NCBI GenBank assembly: GCA_030019255.1
Contig: JASEFK010000014.1
Span: 365 to 35,076, forward strand
Reading direction: 5' to 3'
DNA length: 34,712 nucleotides
Source of the DNA: Actinomycetota bacterium
Lineage (GTDB): Bacteria; Actinomycetota; Geothermincolia; Geothermincolales; RBG-13-55-18
The notes beneath the pieces are model-generated. The model was not told the origin of the DNA. It saw nothing but the letters and a program-made list of their open reading frames with translations, and ran no database searches. A program made the position numbers and the translations under genes. Position 1 is the first letter of the stretch. Every line of letters starts with the position of its first letter. This document shows, piece by piece, positions 16,133 through 24,000 of the stretch.

Positions 16133-18168
16133 AACGGCGGCCCAGGGCGCTCATCCTCACGGCACTGACGGTCCTTTTATGCGGCTCGTTTCTGAACCCC
16201 TCGCTTCACCCGGCATCGCCGCCAAAGGCCGTGGCCCAGGAGATATCGGCAACGGTGCTGTCCAGCCCGGGCTCTTTCTATTACCTGCCCGGCGAGACGC
16301 TTTTCCTCCAGGTGGACCTCCAGATACCGGCAGACATGCTGCCGGGAGAGTTCACCCTGCAGCTGCTCCTCTACTCACCGGCCATCACCAGGTCCTACCT
16401 GGACTCTTTCCGGAGAGGAGCGGAACTTTATCCCCTTTTCACCCGGAGGCTTACCAGCTTCGCTCCAGGGGAAGGCCGGAACACCATGTCCTTCGCGCTG
16501 GAACCCTCCGCCCTGGGACTGGCGCCCGGCATTTACCCCTACGAGATGAGGTTGGTGCGGGAAGGGGAAGTGGTAGGAAAGGATCGCAACTTCATGGTGA
16601 TCATGAAACCGGAGACCGGTTACCCTCTCAACCTTTCCCTTCTCTGGACCCTGGATTTCCTGCCCACTACCGACGCCAGCGGGAATCCACTGGACGGAGG
16701 ACTGGCGGCGGCCTGTTCCTCCACCGAGCCCGGTTTCTTCTACTCTTTGCTCGAGACCCTCAGTGAAAGGCCGGCCATGGCCAGCAGCTTGGTTCTTCCG
16801 TTGTTCGTCTACCAGGAACTGGTAAACCTTTCCCGTGGACCAGCTGAAGGTGACGCCGGGGTGGGAAAGGGAGCCCAGGAGATACTGGCCAGGCTCTCCA
16901 GGCTGGTCGCGGAAGGCCGGGTGGACCTGCTCAACACCAGTTATTCTTTCTCCAACCTGGAGCTCTTCGAGGCCCCGGGCTGGGAGGAAGAGGTGGATGA
17001 CCAGGTGAGGATGGGTATCCAGGGTATCGGCCTCCCTAACGCCAAGAGCACCGGTTTCGTCAACCCCTCCTTCCGCCTCACCGACTCCTGCATGCAAAGA
17101 ATGGTGGAGGGAGGCATGGACTACACCGTTATCTCGCAGGAGGTCCTCAAGTACAGCGCTGCGGGGAGGAATCTCCTCCGGGGGACCACCATCTCCCAGC
17201 CGGTACGGCTGGTAAATTCCAAGGGTAGCCTCATCAAGGGCTTCGTGCTTGACGAATCCATCTACTCCTACCTGGAGGAGTCGGCGGCGGGAGACCCCCG
17301 CCACCTGGTCCAGAACCTCATCGCGGAACTGGCCGTCCTGCAGAGGGAGAAGCCCTATGCTATAAGGTCATGCGTCCTGGCCTTCCCTCCCGGCTTCCTG
17401 CCCGGCCGGGAATTCCTGGAGGCCTTCTACGACGCCCTGCAGAGCTGCCCCTGGGTTCAGGTACGCCGCCTGGAGGATTTAAACCGCGACCAGTTCCCCC
17501 TGGAAGGGGTGGCCGTCCAGGTGCCTGAATCCGCGGAGGAGGCATCCGATTATCCCTCGAGGCTGGCTCCGCTGCGGGACCAGGCGCTCTCCTTCTCCGC
17601 AGCCGTGGTGCCCGCCGACCATCCCCTTCCCGGAGAGCTCTCCAGGCTGGTTCTTTTGGGGATGAACCACCGCTTCTCGGACGATACCGACCAGAACGCC
17701 ACCCGCAACTTCCTCAACAGCCTGCGGGAATACCTGGCCGGGTGGACTTCCAGGATAAGCATCGGCCGCAAGCGCTCCGTCACCCTCTCCGGGACCACGG
17801 GCAACCTGAGCGTGGACATACTTAGTGAGCTGGATTTCCCCATCCGCGCCACCCTGAGGATGGAGAACCCCAACCTCGCTTTTCCCGAGGGCAACACGCT
17901 GCAGGTCCAGGTGGAACCCAGGGAAAACCGCTTCGTCCTCCCCATCAGCGCCCACCGCCGTGGGTCCTTCCTGGTGGACATAGAACTGGAGACCAACGGG
18001 CTGGTGCTGGACCGCACGACCATCACCGTCAACACCTCCATCATCAATACCCTGGCGGTCGTCCTCCTGGTCTGCCTCCTGGGCATGGTGGGCCTGGGCA
18101 TGCTCCTGCGCCGGATATGGCGCAACATCCGGGGGGGCAAGCACGCGCGCCGGGAAAACAAGAGTTGA
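16129..18168 (+). CDS. DUF6049-like exported protein preceding murJ
   Basis: A 679-residue protein starting at ATG 16129 within the GNAT stop. It has a basic N-terminus, a signal peptide (about 8-25, then Pro/Ala-rich to about 37), a large extracytoplasmic part with beta-rich segments at both ends, and one C-terminal membrane helix (TLAVVLLVCLLGMVGLGMLL) followed by a basic tail. The middle contains a region resembling glycoside hydrolase/deacetylase-like alpha/beta folds (LLNTSYSFSNLELF, FVNPSFRLTDS). In actinobacteria a large membrane-anchored protein of the DUF6049 family lies immediately before the lipid II flippase gene (Rv3909-Rv3910 in M. tuberculosis). The order, topology and size fit, so a role alongside MurJ in envelope synthesis is plausible but inferred. 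Confidence 0.65.
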   Translation: MKRRPRALILTALTVLLCGSFLNPSLHPASPPKAVAQEISATVLSSPGSFYYLPGETLFLQVDLQIPADMLPGEFTLQLLLYSPAITRSYLDSFRRGAELYPLFTRRLTSFAPGEGRNTMSFALEPSALGLAPGIYPYEMRLVREGEVVGKDRNFMVIMKPETGYPLNLSLLWTLDFLPTTDASGNPLDGGLAAACSSTEPGFFYSLLETLSERPAMASSLVLPLFVYQELVNLSRGPAEGDAGVGKGAQEILARLSRLVAEGRVDLLNTSYSFSNLELFEAPGWEEEVDDQVRMGIQGIGLPNAKSTGFVNPSFRLTDSCMQRMVEGGMDYTVISQEVLKYSAAGRNLLRGTTISQPVRLVNSKGSLIKGFVLDESIYSYLEESAAGDPRHLVQNLIAELAVLQREKPYAIRSCVLAFPPGFLPGREFLEAFYDALQSCPWVQVRRLEDLNRDQFPLEGVAVQVPESAEEASDYPSRLAPLRDQALSFSAAVVPADHPLPGELSRLVLLGMNHRFSDDTDQNATRNFLNSLREYLAGWTSRISIGRKRSVTLSGTTGNLSVDILSELDFPIRATLRMENPNLAFPEGNTLQVQVEPRENRFVLPISAHRRGSFLVDIELETNGLVLDRTTITVNTSIINTLAVVLLVCLLGMVGLGMLLRRIWRNIRGGKHARRENKS

Positions 18169-18226
18169 GGCGGCAAGAAGCATGGGGGCGCAGGGGCCGG
18201 GATAATAAACGGGGGTCGAGGGCGGC

Positions 18227-19894
18227 ATGGAAGATGATTCCATATACGTATCGCGGGACGAGCCGCAAGCCTTCGCCCGGAATGCCGGCATAATGGCCCT
18301 GGGAACGGCGCTCAGCCGCGTGACCGGCTTCCTCCGCTATGCCTCCCTGGCCTACGTCCTGGGCCTCACCCTCCAGTACGGCAGGACCAACCTTCCCAGC
18401 ACCTACAACTTGGCTAACTCCCTTCCCAACATGATCTTCGACCTGGTGATGGGGGGGATAATAGCTTCCCTGTTCATCCCCGTGTTCGTGGAATACCTGA
18501 GCACGCGGTCGAAGGAGGAGGCCTGGTACGTGGCCAGCGCGGTCACCAACCTTTCGCTGATCATCCTGGGAGTGGTGACTGTGGCGGGAATCATGGCCAG
18601 CCCGCTCATCATCCGCCTCATGACCGTCTTCGGCTCCTACTCGGCGGGGGACGTCACCACCCAGGTGGTGAGGGACCAGGCGGCCTTCTTCTTGCGCTTC
18701 TTCCTCCCCCAGATCATCTTCTACGGATTGAGCGCCATAATCGGGGGCCTCCTGAACGCTCACCGCCATTTCACGGCGCCAGCCTTCGCCCCCATCGCTA
18801 ACAATCTGGTGGTTATCGGGACGGTGATCCTCTTCAATTTCCTCCCGGGACCCCGGGACAACCAGCTCCACCTGGTGGTGCTGGGGGTGGGCACCACCCT
18901 GGGCGTGGCGGCCCAGGCCCTGGTGCAAGTCCCCATGCTCTTCCGCATCGGGGTCCGCTACACCCCCACCCTTGACGTCAGGCACCCGGCCATCCGCAAG
19001 ATAGGCCGCCTCGCCGTGCCCCTCCTGGGTTACATTCTCCTCTGGCAGGTAGGAACCTGGTTCGTCTTCGCCCTGGCCATCAAGGTGGACGGGGGCGTAC
19101 CCTCCTACCAATACGCCCAGCTCTTCTTCCAGCTTCCCTACGGGGTCTTCGCCGTTTCCATCATCACGGCCATATTCCCGGCCATGAGCGAGCACTACGC
19201 CCTGCGCCGCATGTCCCGGTTCAAGGAGACGGCCAACCTAGGGCTGCGCGCCACGCTGCTGGTGATCGTGCCCTGCGCGGTGGTCTACCTCATGCTCAAC
19301 AAGCCCATAATCCGCTTCCTACTCCAGCATGGTTTCTTCAAGGCAGGGGACACCGAGCTCCTCTCCGGGGTGCTCTTCTTCTTCGCTCTGGGGTTGGTCC
19401 CCTATTCCATCGACATGCTGCTCACCAAGACCTTCTACTCGCTGCAGGACACCCGCACCCCCATGATCATCAACTGCTTCGTGGTGGCCGTGAACATCGG
19501 CGCCAACCTGCTCTTTTTCCGCTGGCTGGGGGTGAAGGGTCTGGCCCTCGGCTTCACCACCGCTTACGTCTTCTCCATGCTCATGGACGGAACCGTGCTG
19601 CGCCTGCGCCTGGGCAGGATGGGAGGGAGGAAGCTCCTTCTTACGCTGTCCAAGGCGCTGGCGGCGGGCGGAGCCATGGCCCTGGTGGTCTTCGCCACCC
19701 AGCATCTCATAGAGGAACTTCATCCCCATGCGGGACTCTTCAGGGACCTTCTGCTCATGGCCCTACCCATGGTGAACGGGCTGGTCGTCTATTTCTTCCT
19801 GGCCCACGCGCTGCGCATGGAGGAACTGGAGGCCGTCAAGCAGATGGTCTCGCGCTTTCTGGAGAGGGCGCGGAGAAGGGCACGGTCAAACTGA
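18227..19894 (+). CDS. murJ: Lipid II flippase MurJ (MviN family)
   Basis: A 555-residue polytopic membrane protein that should move lipid-linked peptidoglycan precursor across the cytoplasmic membrane. The opening NAGIMALGTALSRVTGFLRY is the family's N-terminal helix. NLPNMIFDLVMGGIIASLFIPVF-like signatures follow (NSLPNMIFDLVMGG at 64-77). Many further hydrophobic helices fit the MOP-exporter topology of 13 to 14 helices. Typical MurJ length is 500-550. The ribosome site is weak (GAGGGCGG before ATG 18227). It lies 58 bases after the DUF6049-like gene, likely in one transcript with it. No kinase-like C-terminal domain is attached, unlike mycobacterial MviN. Confidence 0.93.
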   Translation: MEDDSIYVSRDEPQAFARNAGIMALGTALSRVTGFLRYASLAYVLGLTLQYGRTNLPSTYNLANSLPNMIFDLVMGGIIASLFIPVFVEYLSTRSKEEAWYVASAVTNLSLIILGVVTVAGIMASPLIIRLMTVFGSYSAGDVTTQVVRDQAAFFLRFFLPQIIFYGLSAIIGGLLNAHRHFTAPAFAPIANNLVVIGTVILFNFLPGPRDNQLHLVVLGVGTTLGVAAQALVQVPMLFRIGVRYTPTLDVRHPAIRKIGRLAVPLLGYILLWQVGTWFVFALAIKVDGGVPSYQYAQLFFQLPYGVFAVSIITAIFPAMSEHYALRRMSRFKETANLGLRATLLVIVPCAVVYLMLNKPIIRFLLQHGFFKAGDTELLSGVLFFFALGLVPYSIDMLLTKTFYSLQDTRTPMIINCFVVAVNIGANLLFFRWLGVKGLALGFTTAYVFSMLMDGTVLRLRLGRMGGRKLLLTLSKALAAGGAMALVVFATQHLIEELHPHAGLFRDLLLMALPMVNGLVVYFFLAHALRMEELEAVKQMVSRFLERARRRARSN

Positions 19895-20262
19895 GCCGCG
19901 CGGCGGCCGTCCAAAGGCTTGGCGCGTCGCTTTCCGTCCCGGAACCCTGGACATCCCGATACTTCGGCCGGGACGATGAGAAACCCCGAATCCCCCGCTT
20001 CCCTTCCAGGCAGTGCTCGGAGGGGAGCTGCGCGGCGTCGCCCATACGGCGGGAAGCGGTTCGAAAAAGGGATCCACCGGGCGCGAAAACCAGCACGGTT
20101 CTCCCCGGGAACGGCGGGGAGTCGTCCGGCTCCGGGGCCCGCCATCCAACTAAAGGGAAAACGCTGCTCCGGTCGAAAATTTTGATGTATCGGGAGGATT
20201 CCAAAAAGAACTCCCGGGCGAAACGGAGCGGGTTAGAACTCCCGGTGGGAGGAAATCTGGAA
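19895..20262. other. Intergenic region, no supported gene
   Basis: A 368-base gap after murJ. Several overlapping frames are open in all directions, as expected of G+C-rich DNA, but none has a ribosome site or a protein-like composition I would trust. An in-frame extension of the next gene (TTG/ATG at 20182-20187) is possible. Confidence 0.5.
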
Positions 20263-20682
20263 ATGCACGGCACAAGGCTTCGGAAGGAGTTCTCCTCCCA
20301 GGACGGACAGGTGTGGACCTACGTCCTGCGCATATTCCTGGTGGCCTTGGTAATCGGGATCATCATCTCCCAGTGCGGCCCGATAATAGCCAACCATATA
20401 GCCACCCGGGGAACGGCCAAAGATGCCGCCGAGTTGGCCGCCGACACCTATCAAAACAGGCGAGGGAACATGGAGGAAGTCCGGTCCAAGGTGGTCAAGC
20501 TCCTCGACGAGAGAGGAGCGCGCCTGGACGGCGAGATCAGTGTGGAGTACGACCAGACGGGGAGGCCGGCCAGAATAGTCGTCCCGGTCCGGAAGATAGT
20601 CAATACCTTCTTTTTCCAGCACGTAGGTTATCTCTCGCCTTATACCGAGGCCAGGGCGGTGGGAGAGCAAGACCTTCTCTGA
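20263..20682 (+). CDS. Single-pass membrane protein, possibly TadE/TadG-like
   Basis: A 139-residue protein from ATG 20263, which lies ten bases after GGGAGG. The frame also extends to 20182 (166 residues). After a short basic N-terminus with D-G-Q comes one membrane segment (VLRIFLVALVIGIIISQCG). Then follow A-K-D-A-A-E-L-A-A-D-T-Y and a soluble part with paired beta segments. It ends in E-A-R-A-V-G-E-Q. This layout recalls TadE/TadG pseudopilins, with an N-terminal helix followed by an alanine-rich stretch and a beta domain. The resemblance is by eye, and the gene is 10 kb from the tad operon. It is otherwise unassigned. Confidence 0.6.
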   Translation: MHGTRLRKEFSSQDGQVWTYVLRIFLVALVIGIIISQCGPIIANHIATRGTAKDAAELAADTYQNRRGNMEEVRSKVVKLLDERGARLDGEISVEYDQTGRPARIVVPVRKIVNTFFFQHVGYLSPYTEARAVGEQDLL

Positions 20683-20774
20683 CGGAAATTAATGCCGGTC
20701 GCCCTCTTGGGTCCCCCGACAAGCGGGGCATCCACGAGGAGGGCAGGGCATTCTCTGACGGAAATTCATGCCGG
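20675..20774 (+). repeat. 24-bp direct repeat at and after the membrane-protein stop
   Basis: A 24-base sequence at 20675-20698, spanning the stop codon, recurs at 20751-20774 with one substitution (TTCTCTGACGGAAATT start in both). The offset is 76 bases. Confidence 0.75.
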
Positions 20775-21102
20775 GCCGGCTCCAGGATATCCCAACCCAA
20801 AGATCGGCCTGATATGAAGCACCCACCCCGGCGATGCACATCCGCTAAGCGATATGGCAACAATTGCCATACGGGGTTTGGGCGCCGCGGCTCAAGGCCT
20901 TAAGGCCGGATACATTCCCTCCCGCCGATGAGCGTTCCTTCCAGGCTTGAAGAAAAGGTTTCTCGGGCCATGATCATCAAGGCCCTTAGATCACCACGAA
21001 TGAAGCGTAAGCTTAAAACGTGCCCCGCGGGACATGGCCCGGGCTCGACCGTGAACCAAGGTCATCCACGGCCAGCGCATCAAGCCTTGCAGCCCCCGAG
21101 AC
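20683..21102. other. Intergenic region with inverted repeats
   Basis: A 420-base stretch between convergent genes. It holds the second copy of the 24-bp repeat, an 8-bp perfect hairpin (TATGGCAA, 20853-20860, with TTGCCATA, 20864-20871, 3-base loop) and the 12-bp palindrome GGCCTTAAGGCC at 20896-20907. There is no T-run after the hairpin on the plus strand, so it is not a standard terminator. No gene is supported. Confidence 0.55.
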
Positions 21103-21384
21103 TCAGAAGGAGGGACGTAGCTCCTCCCGGTTGCGCTGGGGTATCTCCACGGGTCGGATGAGGACTATGTGGTTGCGGTTGATGTCGATGAAATCGGTAC
21201 GGAAGAGGAGCTCCCCGGTATGCAGGTTATAGACCTCCACGTCCGTGAGGGCGAAGAAGGACTGCGTTTCCCTGGACTGCATGATGTCCGTCAACCTGGC
21301 CCCGGCGAAGATGTGCAAGTCGGCCAAAATGCGGTGGGAGGTGGTGTAGATCTCCACCCGGAGCTTTTCCTTTCTTGCGTGCAT
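21103..21384 (-). CDS. Small conserved protein of unknown function (DUF6812-like)
   Basis: A 93-residue protein starting at ATG 21384, preceded by AGGAGGTCCGAC, a strong ribosome site. The sequence alternates short beta-type segments: VEIYTTSHRILADLHI, G-A-R-L-T-D-I-M, Q-S-F-F-A-L-T-D-V-E-V-Y, then RNHIVLIRPVE near the C-terminus. I recall a small family with this pattern (residues that convert a ligand-free beta-fold, seen in several anaerobes and actinobacteria), but the name is tentative and no function is known to me. It is last on the minus-strand side, 196 bases from the DUF2085 gene, so it may have its own promoter. An AT-rich patch with TATATT lies at 21436-21441. Confidence 0.7.
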   Translation of the reverse strand: MHARKEKLRVEIYTTSHRILADLHIFAGARLTDIMQSRETQSFFALTDVEVYNLHTGELLFRTDFIDINRNHIVLIRPVEIPQRNREELRPSF

Positions 21385-21580
21385 GTCGGACCTCCTGGAC
21401 GTGTATCACCGAGGACGACGCCGCCGGTCTAAACCAATATACAACAAAGGTGAGCCTTTTACCTCTTGGAAAAGGGGGAGGGCTATTTCTCGGGGAGACG
21501 GTGAAAGTGGTGAATTGAGGGAGCCTTTCTGCTGTTAAGGAGGAGAAACCTTCATCCACGGCGTCCTTTCTTTCAAGGCG

Positions 21581-22279
21581 TCAATGGAACACCGCGATCG
21601 CCCAAAAGACAGGGCCCTCCCCGGTCAAGATACGGTGCAGGCCGTAAGAGGCGGCGAGCTCCAGGGCGAGGAAGAGGAAGGCGGTGGCGAAGCGCGCGTT
21701 GAGCGCCCCCTCCCTCCGCCGGGGTTTCAGGAGGGATATCAACAAGAGGTTCAAGGACCAGATGGTGCCCAGGATGGAGGCCAGCAGCCCCAACTGGGCC
21801 ACGCGGAAAAGAGGAGCCGGCCGCAGGAGATAGACGACCAGGGCAATCGGCAGGACGGCCGAAGCGAAGAGGAGATCGCGTGCCCCGCCCATGATCCGCC
21901 GAGAGGCGTCTCCCCCCCATACCTCACGGTTCATAAGGGCGGCCACCGGAACTGCGAAACCCACGCCCCCCGCCGTGCCGCTGAGGAAGCGCAGCAGGTT
22001 GGTGGATTCCCTCCACCCTAGGTTGCTGGTCAGGCCCTCCCAGCCCAGGAAGAGGACCCCGGCGAGACAGAGCAAGTTCACGGAGAGGGGAGGCATTCCG
22101 GCCCTCTTCTCGCCCCGCAGCAGTGATAGAGCCAGGAGGAGCGCGAAGAAGGAAACGAATATGCCCGTGTCCCGGGCGCATACGAAGAGCGGCCTGTCCC
22201 CGAAGAGGAGGAGACGGTCCATCCGTTGATGGCAGATGGCGAAGCCCAGTTCCCACAACCAGCGGTCCCAGAAGCCCAT
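21581..22279 (-). CDS. DUF2085-family membrane protein
   Basis: A 232-residue polytopic protein starting at ATG 22279, preceded by AAGGAGGTCGG. A longer frame to 22318 overlaps the neighbour and is unlikely. Near the N-terminus are C-H-Q-R-M-D-R and, about 20 residues on, C-A-R-D-T-G-I-F. These Cys/His and Cys-x-R-x-x-G motifs mark DUF2085, a family of unknown role. About seven hydrophobic segments follow. It starts ten bases past the stop of the PLP-enzyme gene and is the last of four tightly packed minus-strand genes. Confidence 0.85.
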   Translation of the reverse strand: MGFWDRWLWELGFAICHQRMDRLLLFGDRPLFVCARDTGIFVSFFALLLALSLLRGEKRAGMPPLSVNLLCLAGVLFLGWEGLTSNLGWRESTNLLRFLSGTAGGVGFAVPVAALMNREVWGGDASRRIMGGARDLLFASAVLPIALVVYLLRPAPLFRVAQLGLLASILGTIWSLNLLLISLLKPRRREGALNARFATAFLFLALELAASYGLHRILTGEGPVFWAIAVFH

Positions 22280-22289
22280 CCGACCTCCT

Positions 22290-23438
22290 TCAAGGTGCGC
22301 CGTCCGAGGGGCATCCATCCCGGGGGCCGGCCAAGGAGACCAGCTCCTCCTCCAGTTCGCGCCAGGGAGCGGAGAAGAAGCGATGGAGGGGATATGGCAG
22401 ATTATGGTAATCGATGCCTTCGACGAGGTGGGAGAGGTCCGCCGAATTGCAGGTGTTCACGAAAAGCACGGGTCTTCCCCCGCAACCGCCGCCCAGTCTC
22501 AGCGCGGCGGCCAGCGCCTTTCCGGTATAGGTCCCCTCCAGCCTCAGGCCCTCCAGCTCATACGCCTCCCGCACCGCCTGCACGTCCTCCCGGGTGAGAT
22601 GAGCGTATCCCCTGCCCAGCTGGTCGCCCACGAAGAGGAGGTCGGAGGGCCTGGCCCGCGGAACCCTGATGCTTTCATCCATGCCCTGGAGGAGCTCTGC
22701 CACCCTGTTTACCAGGCGCGCCCACAGGAAGGGGTTGCAATAGGCGGTCTCCACCACCCCTACCCCGACCAGCTGGGAACCCAGGCCGGCCAGCTTCATG
22801 CCCACCCACAGTCCCGCCGCCGTCCCGTGGGTCCCCATGGCCGTCACCACCAGTCCCGGTTCCGGGAGCAATCCCCGTTCCACCTGCTCCGCGATCCCCA
22901 GTCCCGCGTTTACGTATCCCAGGCATCCCAGGACCGAGGAACCCCCGGGGCCCAACCAGTAGAGCTTCTCTCCCTTCCCGAGGTGGTAAAGCCTTTCCCC
23001 CAGGTAGGCCAGGGGGATAAGGGGAATGGATGAAGCCCAGCGGAAACGGACCACGAAACGGGCATCCAGGAGAAGGTTGCGGCGGACGTATTCCGCGCAG
23101 GGCTGGTCGAAGAGGAGGGCCACCGTCCTCAACCCTACCCTACGGCCGTGCACCGCGGTGGCAAGCACGTGGTTGGAGCCTGCCGCCCCCATGGTCATCA
23201 CCACCCGGCAGCCGAGACGCAGGGCGTCGGCCAGGGTGAACTCCAGCTTGCGAACCTTGTTGCCCCCGTAATGAGGGGAGCTCAGGTCGTCCCTCTTGAC
23301 GTAGAAAGGCGGGAGGCCGTGCCGTCGCTCCAGGGAGGACAGCCTCTCCACCGGAGTGGGCCAGACCCCCAGCGGAACCCGGGGCAGGAAGGCGCCCAGC
23401 ATGGGAAAGCGCCGGAAGAGCGGGTATTCTTCCTCCAT
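22290..23438 (-). CDS. D-cysteine desulfhydrase / ACC deaminase-like PLP enzyme
   Basis: A 382-residue enzyme starting at ATG 23438, preceded by GAGAGGGCG; the frame reaches 23504 without a better site. The fold-type II PLP signature is clear: Y-V-K-R-D-D-L (47-52 region), then YGGNKVRKLEF with Lys61 as the probable PLP-binding residue, then G-A-A-G-S-N-H (85-90), which binds the substrate carboxylate. These motifs are shared by D-cysteine desulfhydrases and 1-aminocyclopropane-1-carboxylate deaminases. The sequence does not separate the two, and substrate remains open. It is longer than the usual 325-340 residues, with extra sequence in the middle. It sits between a zinc-ribbon membrane gene and the DUF2085 gene. 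Confidence 0.85.
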   Translation of the reverse strand: MEEEYPLFRRFPMLGAFLPRVPLGVWPTPVERLSSLERRHGLPPFYVKRDDLSSPHYGGNKVRKLEFTLADALRLGCRVVMTMGAAGSNHVLATAVHGRRVGLRTVALLFDQPCAEYVRRNLLLDARFVVRFRWASSIPLIPLAYLGERLYHLGKGEKLYWLGPGGSSVLGCLGYVNAGLGIAEQVERGLLPEPGLVVTAMGTHGTAAGLWVGMKLAGLGSQLVGVGVVETAYCNPFLWARLVNRVAELLQGMDESIRVPRARPSDLLFVGDQLGRGYAHLTREDVQAVREAYELEGLRLEGTYTGKALAAALRLGGGCGGRPVLFVNTCNSADLSHLVEGIDYHNLPYPLHRFFSAPWRELEEELVSLAGPRDGCPSDGAP

Positions 23439-23445
23439 CGCCCTC

Positions 23446-24000
23446 TCACCACCTCGGAAGCGATCGCAGGTCCCGGTCGTAAAGGTACAGCGCCCCCGCC
23501 CCAAGGACCAGGAAGAAGAACCCGCCCCCCAGAAGGGAAGAGGAGTAATCCCATCCCACCCCCGGGGCCAGGTACCAGATGAAACACCACAGGCCGAGCG
23601 GGAAGTAAAGGGCGGAGACGAGGATATACAGGTTGCGGCGCCGGCGGTAGACGCCCAGGGGAAGGGCGACGGTCAGGGACATGGAGAGGAGCAGGAGCGC
23701 GAACCAGGTTCCCCTCCCGGTGCCCGCAAGGTATAAAACGCACAGGGAAACACCGGCCGAGGCGACGGCGGCCAACCCCCCAAGGCAGACGGCGCGGAAC
23801 CACGTCCCGGGAATGACGCCCCTTCCTGCTCCCGGAGACCCCTGGGGATAGTGGCACCGGGCGCACAGAAACCTTCCGCCGGGAAATTGGTGGGGAAGGG
23901 ATATCATCCGCCCGCACCCCGGGCAGGCGGTCGCTACGGCATGACCCGGCGTCACCGGGGGAGCGCCCGGAACGCCCGCCTCGCCGTGCGGGCCGGTCAT
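23446..24000 (-). CDS. Zinc-ribbon multi-pass membrane protein
   Basis: A 184-residue protein. The ATG at 24000 shares its A with the stop of the upstream Fe-S gene (TAATG), so the two are translationally coupled; GGAGGTGAGG lies just upstream. Residues about 26-50 hold a C-P-x-C-G-R and C-A-R-C pair, a zinc ribbon facing the cytoplasm. After a basic linker come four hydrophobic segments at about 68-92, 98-118, 125-145 and 150-175. I do not recognise the family. The next gene in the operon starts about 8 bases past its stop. Confidence 0.8.
   Translation of the reverse strand: MTGPHGEAGVPGAPPVTPGHAVATACPGCGRMISLPHQFPGGRFLCARCHYPQGSPGAGRGVIPGTWFRAVCLGGLAAVASAGVSLCVLYLAGTGRGTWFALLLLSMSLTVALPLGVYRRRRNLYILVSALYFPLGLWCFIWYLAPGVGWDYSSSLLGGGFFFLVLGAGALYLYDRDLRSLPRW

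Noticed and set aside
20853-20871. Hairpin TATGGCAA/TTGCCATA as a terminator
   Set aside because: No T-run follows on either useful strand, so it was recorded only as an inverted repeat.
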